From a virus: a DNA stretch of 33,666 bases. The notes below the pieces were generated by a model. It did not search any database. It was given only the letters and a program-made list of their open reading frames with translations, and was not told the origin of the DNA. Of the stretch, positions 23,103 through 31,676 are shown piece after piece (positions within the stretch are counted from its first letter, which is position 1; every line of letters begins with the position of its first letter). The DNA lies in the IMG/VR virus record IMGVR_UViG_3300005293_000047, positions 1-33,666 of that record; one strand, 5' to 3'. Made by a program: the position numbers and the translations under genes.

Positions 23103-23599
23103 TGGCAAATAGTTTTACGGTAACAACTTATAGTCCCGGTGATGTTAAACTCACCATCGGTGGCTATCAAGTTGTTGGCTGGCAATCCATCTCTATATCC
23201 AGAACTGTCAAAGGTTTTAGTGTTGTCAGGGGTATTCGTGGTAAAAACACACGAGTGCCCAACAGAGATACTTCAGCAACTATTCAATTCTCCTTAGCTC
23301 AATTCTCCCCAACTAATGATGTACTTTCATATATCCATGAGTTGGATTTAGAGGAAGGTACAGCAAGGATCGCCCTTACGTTGAAAGATGGCTCTGGTGG
23401 AAGTGTGTTCTCATCCAATGAGGCATACATTACTGGATACCCAACTACCACTTATTCAGGTGGCTTTGAATACAGAGGTTGGGAAATCTTTTGCCAGTCA
23501 ACAGACACATATAAAATTGGTGGCAACACTCGTCCGTCTACAAGTCTATTTGACAGTGCGGTAAATGAAGCAACTGATTTTATTAGTAACATTTTCTAA
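23102..23599 (+). CDS. Tail tube-like protein 3 (DUF3277-like)
   Basis: The 165-residue paralogue shows YSPGDVKLTIGG, a strand ATIQFSLAQFSPTND, KDGSGGSVFSSNEAYI, then YRGWEIF and a GGN. Its N-terminus and the Arg-containing loop differ from the other two. It probably forms another tube-like ring. The start overlaps the stop of paralogue 2. The gene precedes the chaperone by 26 bases. Confidence 0.75.
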   Translation: MANSFTVTTYSPGDVKLTIGGYQVVGWQSISISRTVKGFSVVRGIRGKNTRVPNRDTSATIQFSLAQFSPTNDVLSYIHELDLEEGTARIALTLKDGSGGSVFSSNEAYITGYPTTTYSGGFEYRGWEIFCQSTDTYKIGGNTRPSTSLFDSAVNEATDFISNIF

Positions 23600-23625
23600 C
23601 TGATGTAATTTCTGAGATAAAATAA

Positions 23626-23946
23626 ATGGCAGCTCCAAAATTTGAAGTACTTGAACAAACAACTATTACAGTTGATGATATTGAATACCTTGTATCAGCT
23701 ATGCCTGCAACCAAGGGTCTAATCTTTATTGAAAAGCACCAAGAAGCTATTGACGCAGGCAAAGCTGACCTTAGTCAGATGAAACAAATCATCTGCAACT
23801 ATGTGTCTAAAGATAATATGCAGATCACTGAGAAGTCTTTTGATGTTTTCTTCTCTCGCAAATATGCCCACTTGAACAAGCTCTATAAGGAAGTGTTGAA
23901 CTTTAACTTCGAAGAGCTTTTTCAGGCACCCGATACAGAAGAATAA
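23626..23946 (+). CDS. Tail assembly chaperone (G-type product)
   Basis: The 106-residue acidic protein lies between tube and tape-measure genes, where tailed phages keep their G/GT chaperone. It is mostly helical (FIEKHQEAIDAG, then KQIICNYVSKDN), as expected for proteins that coat the tape measure during assembly. Near the 3' end, CTTTTTC could allow a -1 frameshift into the following reading frame, giving a longer form of about 190 residues. Confidence 0.7.
   Translation: MAAPKFEVLEQTTITVDDIEYLVSAMPATKGLIFIEKHQEAIDAGKADLSQMKQIICNYVSKDNMQITEKSFDVFFSRKYAHLNKLYKEVLNFNFEELFQAPDTEE
23917..23923 (+). promoter_or_regulatory. Possible -1 frameshift site CTTTTTC
   Basis: In the chaperone frame the codons are CTT TTT CAG. 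A -1 slip of the TTT codon on the T run continues in the frame that is open from 23907 to 24197. It is not a classical X-XXY-YYZ heptamer, so efficiency would be modest; position matches the usual G-to-GT switch. Confidence 0.45.
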
Positions 23947-23984
23947 TACAGTCCAATGGACAGCCTGTATCGGGTAAAACAAGA

Positions 23985-24197
23985 TTGGATCAAGAGATAG
24001 ACAAAACCTTTTCTCAACATTGGAGTATTTACAGAATTGCAATGCATGAGAAAGGTGGGTTGGAATTAGCATCTGAGATGGAATGGAAATATTCTACAAG
24101 ACAGATGCTTAAGTTGATTGAAATGCTGGATGTGTATGATTCTCTACATCAGCAAGCTATAGAAAAAGCTAAAGCAGATAAAAATAAACTAAAGTGA
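23985..24197 (+). CDS. C-terminal part of the tail chaperone fusion, or separate 70-aa protein
   Basis: The frame is open from 23907 without an ATG. From TTG 23985 it would encode 70 helical residues (HWSIYRIAMHEKGG, LELASEMEWKYS, KLIEMLDVY). No ribosome binding site precedes the TTG, and the upstream open part also reads well, so I favour expression by a -1 frameshift from the chaperone (99 residues plus 91). It ends 14 bases before the tape measure gene, typical of the T part of GT chaperones. Confidence 0.55.
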   Translation: MDQEIDKTFSQHWSIYRIAMHEKGGLELASEMEWKYSTRQMLKLIEMLDVYDSLHQQAIEKAKADKNKLK

Positions 24198-24211
24198 CGG
24201 AGTAATAAACA

Positions 24212-26098
24212 GTGCAGATTGCAAAATACTTTGCGTCACTCGGTTTTGATGTAGACACCAAAGGATTGAAGAAGGTTGATAAAGCCCTAGATACTCTTGA
24301 GAAAAAACTTAAGAAGTTTAGTGCTTTTGGTAATCTAAGCTTTGGTATTGGTAACTTTACAGTTGACCAACGCAAACTTGAAAGAGTTCTTGGTACTGCT
24401 TTTGACATAGCTAGTAATCGTGTTGTCTTCGACATTAACAGATTTGTTGTCAACCAAGCTGCACTGAATCAGACTGTTGGCTTGGCAATGGCCCGAGCCG
24501 GGATGGCCCACCCTCTAAGGCCAACTATTCAACCTCCGCACATCCCTCCTGTCACTCCACCGGGGAGGCGTGTAAGAGAGGCCGCTGTTACTGGGGCAGT
24601 TGCTGGAGGAGTTGGTCGTACTCGTGGAATGCCAAGTTTACTTGGTCCTGCCATTGCGCTTGGTCTTGGTGGTTATGGGCTTAATGCTCTTAATAAACGT
24701 AACCAAGAAGTAGTTGCTGCTCAGCTTCAAACTCAAGCAGTGATCACAGGGAATGGCGGTACGGCTGAACAAGGTGAACAATCTTTTGATTGGCTGCGCA
24801 AGACTGCGAACCGTGTAGGTTTCAACTACCTTGACTCATCTGGTGATTTCAACGTACTTACCTCTAACCTCTTAGGTGCTGGTGGTACTGTAGCGCAGTC
24901 ACAGAACATCTTTAAAGGTTTTGCTGAATACGGGCGTGTTAACAAGCTCTCTCCAGCAAGACAGAAACTAGTATTTAACGCACTCTCTCAAATTGCCGGT
25001 AAAGATAAACTGCAAGCAGAAGAGCTGACAAAACAACTTGGCAACAGCCTTCCCGGTGCCAAAGATATCTTTGCACAAGCTTATCAACAGCAGTTGAGAG
25101 AAACTGGTAAGGGAAAGGGGGATCTTACAGGAAGCGCTGCTATCATTGCACTTGAAGCTGCAATGAAGAAGGGGCAAGTTCGTGGTAATATCCTCAACTA
25201 CGCAGCCAATATTGCAAGTGAACGTTCCCAGCCGGGATTGGTAAAGGCTTCTCAGGCATCTCAGGCTGAACAAGCCCGTTATCAGAATACTGTTAATGAT
25301 ATGGCTATTGTAGCCTCTGATGCTGGTGTAGAAGAGGGTTTTGCGCGTATATTCCGTACATTAAACGCAGGATTGAGTGAGAGTGGTACTCTGGTTAAGG
25401 GGTTGGCTGAGGGCTTTAATGAGGCCACTAAGTGGGCCGATGATCTACTCCTTTTTCCACAATCGTTCATGAGGGCTTTAGAAGGCAAGGATAGTGTTGT
25501 AGCTGATTGGTTAGGTGCTGATAAGACGGCACAACTCAAGAAAGACTGGACAGATATTAAGCAAATCTTCACAGATATCTCCAGTATTAAGTTTGACTTC
25601 CTCCCAACACTTGAAGCCACAGCAAAAGAAATTGCCTCTATCATGAATGCGATTGCTGAATTCCAGAAGTGGAAAAGTGGATCGCTTCCAACTTCCGAGA
25701 CAAGTAATAGTTCCACTGAAAAAGCTAATTTGTTTGGTTTAGAGTATGCTTCACCAGCAGCCATTGTTGGTGACATTATAAACAACACTGGCTTTAACAT
25801 GAACAAAGCCCGCGAAAGAGGCCGTGCGGTTTATGACGATCCTAATTCTCTCTACTACCATGATGCTGCTGGTTATGATGATCAACAAGCTGAAATGGCC
25901 AAGGCAGCGGCTGAAGATAAAGCAATGGGTATTGTGAATAACAATAGCAATGAAATCAACATTGAAGTTAATGTTGATGGCTCAACGCTTCAGGGTATGG
26001 ACGCAAATGCTCAAGCTCAAGCTATTGGTGAAGCTGTAGCAAATATGTTTGTTCAATCATTCGATCAAGTTAATGTCCAGTTCCCAGTAAAACAATAA
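24212..26098 (+). CDS. Tape measure protein
   Basis: The 628-residue protein starts at GTG 24212 with GGAG upstream. It has an N-terminal helix of Lys/Leu heptads (KKVDKALDTLEKKLKKF), a hydrophobic Gly-rich segment (PAIALGLGGYGLNAL, about residues 147-161), a long helical body with SERSQ and DWLRK stretches, and a C-terminal EINIEVNVDG region common in tape measures. Tape length sets tail length; 628 residues implies a moderately short tail, by the usual rule of about 0.15 nm per residue. It precedes the baseplate genes as expected. Confidence 0.88.
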   Translation: MQIAKYFASLGFDVDTKGLKKVDKALDTLEKKLKKFSAFGNLSFGIGNFTVDQRKLERVLGTAFDIASNRVVFDINRFVVNQAALNQTVGLAMARAGMAHPLRPTIQPPHIPPVTPPGRRVREAAVTGAVAGGVGRTRGMPSLLGPAIALGLGGYGLNALNKRNQEVVAAQLQTQAVITGNGGTAEQGEQSFDWLRKTANRVGFNYLDSSGDFNVLTSNLLGAGGTVAQSQNIFKGFAEYGRVNKLSPARQKLVFNALSQIAGKDKLQAEELTKQLGNSLPGAKDIFAQAYQQQLRETGKGKGDLTGSAAIIALEAAMKKGQVRGNILNYAANIASERSQPGLVKASQASQAEQARYQNTVNDMAIVASDAGVEEGFARIFRTLNAGLSESGTLVKGLAEGFNEATKWADDLLLFPQSFMRALEGKDSVVADWLGADKTAQLKKDWTDIKQIFTDISSIKFDFLPTLEATAKEIASIMNAIAEFQKWKSGSLPTSETSNSSTEKANLFGLEYASPAAIVGDIINNTGFNMNKARERGRAVYDDPNSLYYHDAAGYDDQQAEMAKAAAEDKAMGIVNNNSNEINIEVNVDGSTLQGMDANAQAQAIGEAVANMFVQSFDQVNVQFPVKQ

Positions 26099-26108
26099 GG
26101 AGTCACCT

Positions 26109-26894
26109 ATGAGTTTGGCAATCGAATGGGGTGACTCCTCAATTCAAGATGGCGGATTCATCTATCTGGATGCGACGGTCGCGTACACTCAAAGTTATAC
26201 TGGTAGTGTGACAAAACACCCAATTGACGGCGGATCTAATGTTACTGATCACTTTATCCGTAATAATCCCACCTTTACAATTGGTGCCGTAATTACTGGT
26301 GTAGATATCTCTACTGGTACTTACCTAATTCAAGACTTGGATGGCAACAACCCTTACAACAGTAACGAAGCTCCTAATGCTGTTAGTGTAAACTCCACAG
26401 ATCAAAGTGTCTTGAAGAAGTTTATCCCGGACAGCATTGGTCAGTTTCTGTCAGACAGTACTCCTGAAGTAGTTATTGATAGTAGGCGTGCTGATCTTAT
26501 TGAGCAGATTAGACAAGCTCTTATTGATCTTACTGCCGGTGTTGTTTTTAACGACAAGACCGGTCAATTTGATCCGAGTATTCAGCTCGTACGCTTGTTT
26601 GAGTATGATAACACACTGCTACGTAAAGTAATCAATAATCTTGTAATGACTAAGATTACTTTCAAAGAAGATCCTAACACTGGGTATGGTCTTTATTGTG
26701 ACATCACGTTTGAGCAAGTTACTTTTGCTTTCTTGAAGAAAACTGTCATTCCCAAAGATGTGCAGGATGCTTTGAAAAAGAAAGCTTCTAGTAAGAACTC
26801 TAAAGGTAAACAAGACAGTACACCACAAGATGTTGGTAGTGGTAACTCCCCTAAAGACACTGATCCGCTAAGGCAGGCAAGAGCTAATGGCTGA
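26109..26894 (+). CDS. Dit-like baseplate / distal tail protein
   Basis: The 261-residue protein contains VTKHPIDGGSNVTDHFIRNNPTF in pieces typical of Dit-like tail proteins: a KHPI turn (residue 37), a VTDH motif (47) and a following strand. The middle is helical (RRADLIEQIRQAL) and the C-terminus is a basic, disordered tail (KKKASSKNSKGKQ). Dit-like rings link the tube to the hub. AAGGAG is upstream; it overlaps the next gene by 8 bases. Confidence 0.72.
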   Translation: MSLAIEWGDSSIQDGGFIYLDATVAYTQSYTGSVTKHPIDGGSNVTDHFIRNNPTFTIGAVITGVDISTGTYLIQDLDGNNPYNSNEAPNAVSVNSTDQSVLKKFIPDSIGQFLSDSTPEVVIDSRRADLIEQIRQALIDLTAGVVFNDKTGQFDPSIQLVRLFEYDNTLLRKVINNLVMTKITFKEDPNTGYGLYCDITFEQVTFAFLKKTVIPKDVQDALKKKASSKNSKGKQDSTPQDVGSGNSPKDTDPLRQARANG

Positions 26895-27225
26895 TAAATA
26901 TATAGCAATGCCTTTGTTTGGTGACACATATTACACTTATACCATAGCCTTTCAAGGTGACTCATACATCTTTGAGTTTATCTATAATGAAAGGGCTAAG
27001 CTGTACTTTATCAATTTGTATGATGCTGATAACAATCCTGTTGTTTTAGGTGAAGCTCTAGTTCCTAATTATCCAATATTCTTGGACTATGCAATCTTTC
27101 CGTTGACAGGATTTATCTGGATGGAAGAGAAAGCAGATATTATTAGTGAACCTTATAAAGTTTATCCTGATTCAATTGATCAGTATTACAATCTCTTCTA
27201 CATCTATACCACCGAGGAAGATTAA
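26887..27225 (+). CDS. Baseplate plug-like protein, 112 aa
   Basis: A Tyr- and acid-rich beta protein (GDTYYTYTIAFQGDSYIFEF, then FINLYDADNNPVV and a GEAL-containing turn). The layout resembles the small plug proteins (DUF6983-like) encoded between Dit-like and hub genes in simple contractile phages. Its start lies in the previous gene and its last base is the first base of the hub start codon, so the three are tightly coupled. Assignment is from context and pattern. Confidence 0.6.
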   Translation: MADKYIAMPLFGDTYYTYTIAFQGDSYIFEFIYNERAKLYFINLYDADNNPVVLGEALVPNYPIFLDYAIFPLTGFIWMEEKADIISEPYKVYPDSIDQYYNLFYIYTTEED

Positions 27226-28127
27226 TGGACTTAATCCAGAGGAATCGCCAGTACGAACTTATCATTGGGGATTTTCAGACTGGAGAAGGTTTGCAGGTCA
27301 CTGATCTTCAAGTTACATTTGACATTAGTAAAAGCTCAGATAATAAAAAGAAAACTAATAGTGCAAGTATTGAAGTGTACAACCTATCTCTTGAGCATAT
27401 CAAACTCCTAGATACTGACTACCCAGCAGCAGTCTTCAGCGCTGGTTACTTGGATACTGGTGGGCCCAAGCGTCTATTTTCAGGTCAAGTAACCCACACC
27501 TCAACACGTAAATCAGGTACTGATCGTGTTACCCAAATCACAATGGGTACAGGCTACACCGAACTTAACCATCAAGTTTTATCTGAGTTTGTCCCAGAAG
27601 GCCAAAGCCCTAAAGATGCAGCTAATCGGCTTATCAAGGCCATTGGTGCAGATCGTGGAGTATTTAACGGAACTAATCTTAGCAATCCTCTCATATACGG
27701 ATATCCACTAAGCGGCACGCCCAAAGAGATGTTGGATGAGATTTGTGAGAAGTACGCTTGCAACTGGCAACTAGATGATGGTGTTGTCTATATTCATGAC
27801 AATGACAGAGGAAACTCTGAGAACTTTCAGCAAGCTTATGTTATATCGGAAGGTACGGGCTTAATTGAAAGTGCTTACAGAGTTTCTGGTGATCGACAAC
27901 GCTCTAAGAAAGATAAAGTTAAAAAGCCCGGTGTACAGATGAAGATTCTGTTAAATCCCGACATACGGGCGGGTGATATCATTAGGCTTGAAGATACGTT
28001 AATTACTGGGTGGTTTAAGGTGGACACTTTAAGACATTCTGGTGGTTGGAGAAGTTCAGGTTGGTACACTGAGATACGTGCTACTAGTCTTGAGAAAGTT
28101 ATTCAACAAGGAGCTGCAACTAAATGA
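27225..28127 (+). CDS. Baseplate hub protein (gp27-like)
   Basis: The 300-residue protein has the hub layout: an N-terminal beta domain with a NSASIEVYNLS strand (residues 46-56), FSAGY and FSGQVTHTSTRK, a helix pair with SPKDAANRLIKAIG, and a C-terminal beta domain with LNPDIRAGDIIRLED (residues 244-258). This is typical of the gp27/gpD hub family that trimerises under the tube and holds the spike. It is coupled to the spike gene by a 4-base overlap (ATGA). Confidence 0.8.
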   Translation: MDLIQRNRQYELIIGDFQTGEGLQVTDLQVTFDISKSSDNKKKTNSASIEVYNLSLEHIKLLDTDYPAAVFSAGYLDTGGPKRLFSGQVTHTSTRKSGTDRVTQITMGTGYTELNHQVLSEFVPEGQSPKDAANRLIKAIGADRGVFNGTNLSNPLIYGYPLSGTPKEMLDEICEKYACNWQLDDGVVYIHDNDRGNSENFQQAYVISEGTGLIESAYRVSGDRQRSKKDKVKKPGVQMKILLNPDIRAGDIIRLEDTLITGWFKVDTLRHSGGWRSSGWYTEIRATSLEKVIQQGAATK

Positions 28128-28909
28128 GTTCAGAAGCTGTAGCAGCTATCCAAGCCTCTCTAGTAAGCGCTTTCGATAGTCAGATGGATAATGTCTTTAC
28201 CAATATTCCTTGTATCGTTGTTGCTGTACGTGACGGATTAAATGGGCAGATGGTAGATATCCAACCAACCATCAATCAAAAGTTTCAAGACGGGACTGTA
28301 AAAGAGTACCCCACTATTGGCGGTGTTCCTATCTCGTTCCAAGTCTCTAAGAAGGCAGGCTTCACATTCCCAATTGAAGTTGGGGATACGGGTATGGCAA
28401 TATTCTCGATGAGAAATATGGATGGTTGGAAAGGTGGAAATGGCAGACCATCTAGTCCAGCCAACTTTGCCAAGATGGACAAAGGAGATGCAATATTCCT
28501 TCCGGGGATTCAGCCTCCCGGTGTAGCTGTTAATAACCCAGCAAAGCATGTACTCACTCACGATACTAAGGATACTGTTCTATTCGGCAATCTTGGTGGC
28601 GTAGAAGCTGAAGTTAGAATTAAGTCAGACGGCAGTATTGGAATTACAACAAGCAATATGCCGATTATTATTGAAGGTTCCGACGTCACTATTAATGCTG
28701 CAACAAGCATTAATTTGAATACCCCAAGTATGGTAGTTGATGCGGACGTTACAACTTGGATTGGTAATATCAACCTACAAGGTAATCTTGTTCAAATTGG
28801 TAATTATACAATCACTGGGATTGCAACCTTCAACGGTATTCCATTCTCTACCCACAAACACATTGGCGTTACAGTTGGCGGTGGTACTTCTGGTACTCCT
28901 ACAGCATAA
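28124..28909 (+). CDS. Baseplate central spike (Gp138-like N-terminus)
   Basis: The 261-residue protein has an OB-fold-like N-terminal domain (IPCIVVAVRDG, then MVDIQP; VGDTGMAIF) as in Gp138/gpV spikes, followed by a beta-helix of Thr/Ile/Asn repeats. A tip at H244-K-H246 forms the HxH pattern that binds iron in known spike tips. It punctures the outer membrane on contraction. An AAGGAG after the stop serves the following gene. Confidence 0.85.
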   Translation: MSSEAVAAIQASLVSAFDSQMDNVFTNIPCIVVAVRDGLNGQMVDIQPTINQKFQDGTVKEYPTIGGVPISFQVSKKAGFTFPIEVGDTGMAIFSMRNMDGWKGGNGRPSSPANFAKMDKGDAIFLPGIQPPGVAVNNPAKHVLTHDTKDTVLFGNLGGVEAEVRIKSDGSIGITTSNMPIIIEGSDVTINAATSINLNTPSMVVDADVTTWIGNINLQGNLVQIGNYTITGIATFNGIPFSTHKHIGVTVGGGTSGTPTA

Positions 28910-28919
28910 GGAGATACTT

Positions 28920-29294
28920 TTGGACTTCAAACTTGAGCCCGCATCTTGGGATATTATCTGGCACAACGGGCCATTGCAGAGAGAAGATACAACTCAACCT
29001 CTTACTGAAACTGTTGGACAACGGCTAAAGATACGTTTACTTACTTTTCGTCAAGAATGGTTTTTGGACACTACTTATGGTGTTCCTTGGTTCCAAAGAC
29101 TCCTTGGACAAAAGCAAACTTCTAAAGCAGCGGCTGATCTGATTTTCCAACAGGAAATATTAAAAGAGCAGGGTGTAAAGGAAATTGTTACCTTTAATTC
29201 TACTTTTGTAAATCGTAAGTATTCTCTGGTATTCAGCGTAAGAGTTGTTACTGGGGAAATTACAACACCCATTTCTCTTGATCCGTTGAATTGA
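28920..29294 (+). CDS. Baseplate wedge protein (gp25/gpW-like)
   Basis: The start is TTG 28920 because AAGGAG lies 6 bases upstream; upstream in-frame ATGs fall within the spike gene. The 124-residue product has the gp25-like core: LTETVGQRLKIRLLTFRQEWFLD, with YGVPWFQRLLG following, then a terminal strand region. The EWFLDxxYG(V)PW pattern is characteristic of phage gp25/Mu gp46-like wedge proteins. Its last bases overlap the following endonuclease start. Confidence 0.82.
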   Translation: MDFKLEPASWDIIWHNGPLQREDTTQPLTETVGQRLKIRLLTFRQEWFLDTTYGVPWFQRLLGQKQTSKAAADLIFQQEILKEQGVKEIVTFNSTFVNRKYSLVFSVRVVTGEITTPISLDPLN

Positions 29295-29296
29295 AT

Positions 29297-30244
29297 ATGC
29301 TTTTATCAGAATATTATAAAGATAGTATTTACTCCCAAAATGGGGCTAATTACGAAGTTCTAGAGTTTGGCAAAAATCAACGATCAAGGTTTACCGTTAA
29401 ATGTATTATCTGTTCTCTGGTTTCCACTGTAACAGCAGCTTCAATTTTATCAGGCCGGAAGCCTTGTATTTGTAGTGGTAAGTTTGGCACGAACTCTGAG
29501 AGAAAAATTGAAAGAATGTTGCCGATTCTTAATAAACTTGGTATTACCCTATTAGACGAAGTTATTGGTAAGTCCCACGACCCTATAAAACTAAAATGTA
29601 ATACTTGTGACTTCCACTGGGAAGGTACTTACAGTGGCGTTGCTTTTAGTCAAAAAGGTTGTAGGGTTTGTGCAAACAACACTCGTCCATCTAAAGAAGA
29701 TCTTTTTAATAAGGTTTCTGAAAAAGGTCAGAAGAATAATTTTACAGTTAACTTTGTAGATTACAAGATCGAGAAAAGGGTCAGAGAAATAGAGTTTAGT
29801 CTTAATTGCGATTTTTGTGGTAAGGATTGGATAACTAAAATAGGCAGTATTAGGAGAAACTGTGCCTGTCCTCACTGTGCCTTTTCAGGCTTCAACCCTT
29901 CGTTACCAGCAAAGCTATATATTCTACGAGTGATTTCTGAAGATAATATCTTACAAGGTTATAAGTACGGGATTACTTGTGATATTGAAAGACGTCTTTA
30001 CGAACACAAAAGAGACTGTCGTCCATTAGATATTAATTTTGAATTAGCTTACTCTTGGGATTATTCAACAGGTCTCGATGCCCAGCTACATGAAAGGTTG
30101 ATTAGGAAAACATTCGGTTCATATTTTTCACAATGGGAACTTCCCAGCGGATTTACTGAAACCATATCTATTACAGATTTGGGGGAACTAGTAGATTTTC
30201 AAACAAACCAGTATAAGGATCTAGCTAATGGCAGGTATTACTGA
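29297..30244 (+). CDS. Zinc-ribbon GIY-YIG homing endonuclease
   Basis: Counting from a possible TTG at 29291 (317 residues; ATG 29297 gives 315). Three Cys pairs of pairs are present: C38-x2-C41 with C59/C61, C103-x2-C106 with C124-x2-C127, and C173-x2-C176 with C191/C193-x2-C196. These are probable zinc ribbons that bind DNA. The C-terminal part is GIY-YIG-like: L209-YI, Y224-K-YG-I, R234/R235, E238-H239 and a catalytic-type Glu at 268 (HERL). No strong ribosome binding site is visible, so translation may be coupled to the wedge gene. Its last 17 bases overlap baseplate J. Confidence 0.75.
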   Translation: MLLSEYYKDSIYSQNGANYEVLEFGKNQRSRFTVKCIICSLVSTVTAASILSGRKPCICSGKFGTNSERKIERMLPILNKLGITLLDEVIGKSHDPIKLKCNTCDFHWEGTYSGVAFSQKGCRVCANNTRPSKEDLFNKVSEKGQKNNFTVNFVDYKIEKRVREIEFSLNCDFCGKDWITKIGSIRRNCACPHCAFSGFNPSLPAKLYILRVISEDNILQGYKYGITCDIERRLYEHKRDCRPLDINFELAYSWDYSTGLDAQLHERLIRKTFGSYFSQWELPSGFTETISITDLGELVDFQTNQYKDLANGRYY

Positions 30245-31667
30245 TCAGGGATTTATTATAAAAAGATTGGCTGATATCCTTGCTGATGACAGGGCCTTGG
30301 CTGTTCAATTATTTCAAGATTTGACGATTCCCGGTGATACGGTCGACGTTTCAGACTCTTCAGCACTAGGTCGCCTAATCTCCCTAGCTGCTCCAAGTGA
30401 AGCTGACCTTTGGGAAGCTGCTCAAGAAGTATACGCAGCCTTTGACCCAAACTCTGGAACAGGGATTGCTCTAGATAATCTGGTAGCATACGCTGGTATT
30501 ACACGTAAAGAACAAACTTTCACCACATCATCTATTCTGGTAGCTGGGGATACGAACACTCTTATCCCTGTTGGACAGACAGTAAGTAGCTCTACAACTG
30601 GTGAACAATTCACTACAGTTGGTGCTATTTCTCTATCTCCCAGCAACGCTAGCGGTATCACCGTCTCCGTAGTCACCTTACAGAATAGCACAGCTTACAC
30701 CATCACTTATACCAATACAACAACCTCTAACACCATCACATTTACATCTGATGCAAGTGCTACTGTAGCTGAAATCTTGGCTGGGTTGCAAGGCGTTATT
30801 GCTGGTGCTCATCCTAGTCTTGTATCTTCAGTTGTTGGCACAACGCTTGTAATTGATCGTTTAGATATCTTCCAGACTGTTAACTTTACAACATCTGTTA
30901 ATCTTGGTATTAACAAAGTACGAACAGTTGGTGAAGTTGTTGCTGTTAATTCCGGCATTATCGTACAGCCTGCAAACACCGTTGACACTATCCTCACACC
31001 GATGCTTGGTTGGGACAGTGTAATCAACCCAATTGCAGCAACTCCCGGCGAAGATCGTGAGACGGATGAGCAGCTTCGTTTACGCTTTCGTAACGGTAAG
31101 TTTGATCGTGCAACTAACACTTTAGATGCTATCTACTCCGCTCTCATCAACTTAGATAATGTTAGTGAAGTAACTATTTATGAGAATGATACAAGTGTTG
31201 TAGATGGTAATGGTGTTCCTGCACACAGCTTTCTTCCAATCGTTGTTGGTGGTTTGAGTACAGATATTGCAAATGCTATTTGGGATAACAAACCAATTGG
31301 TATTTTGAGTTATGGCAATACTACCGTATCAATTAACGATATACAGGGCATCGCTCACGACGTAAGCTTCTCTAGACCAACCCCTGTTGTTATCTACATT
31401 AGTATTGACATCACCACTAATGTCAACTTCCCAGCTAATGGTAACGCAGCTATCCAGAGTGCCTTGATTCAATACTTCGCTGATAACTTAGGTACAGGTG
31501 ATGATGTTATTTATAGCCGTTTGTATACTCCAATAAATTCTATCCCCGGCCATGAAGTTGTATCTTTGAAGATTGGCACTTCACCAAGTCCTGTCGGTAC
31601 TAGTAACGTAGTTATAAACTTTGACCAGATAGCATCCCTGTCAAGCGTCAACATCATCATTACATAA
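30228..31667 (+). CDS. Baseplate J-like wedge protein
   Basis: The 479-residue protein matches the BppJ family. The N-terminal part has SALGRLISLAAPSEADLWEAAQEVYAAF in pieces (about residues 44-70). NGTGIALDNLVAY-like text follows as GTGIALDNLVAYAGI (78-92), and PGEDRETDEQLRLRFR (272-287) is a family hallmark. A Thr-rich Ig-like insertion of about 100 residues lies between. J proteins form the wedges that trigger contraction. Its start lies within the endonuclease gene, showing that the endonuclease was inserted without harming the J start. Confidence 0.9.
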   Translation: MAGITDQGFIIKRLADILADDRALAVQLFQDLTIPGDTVDVSDSSALGRLISLAAPSEADLWEAAQEVYAAFDPNSGTGIALDNLVAYAGITRKEQTFTTSSILVAGDTNTLIPVGQTVSSSTTGEQFTTVGAISLSPSNASGITVSVVTLQNSTAYTITYTNTTTSNTITFTSDASATVAEILAGLQGVIAGAHPSLVSSVVGTTLVIDRLDIFQTVNFTTSVNLGINKVRTVGEVVAVNSGIIVQPANTVDTILTPMLGWDSVINPIAATPGEDRETDEQLRLRFRNGKFDRATNTLDAIYSALINLDNVSEVTIYENDTSVVDGNGVPAHSFLPIVVGGLSTDIANAIWDNKPIGILSYGNTTVSINDIQGIAHDVSFSRPTPVVIYISIDITTNVNFPANGNAAIQSALIQYFADNLGTGDDVIYSRLYTPINSIPGHEVVSLKIGTSPSPVGTSNVVINFDQIASLSSVNIIIT

Positions 31668-31676
31668 GGGGCTTCT

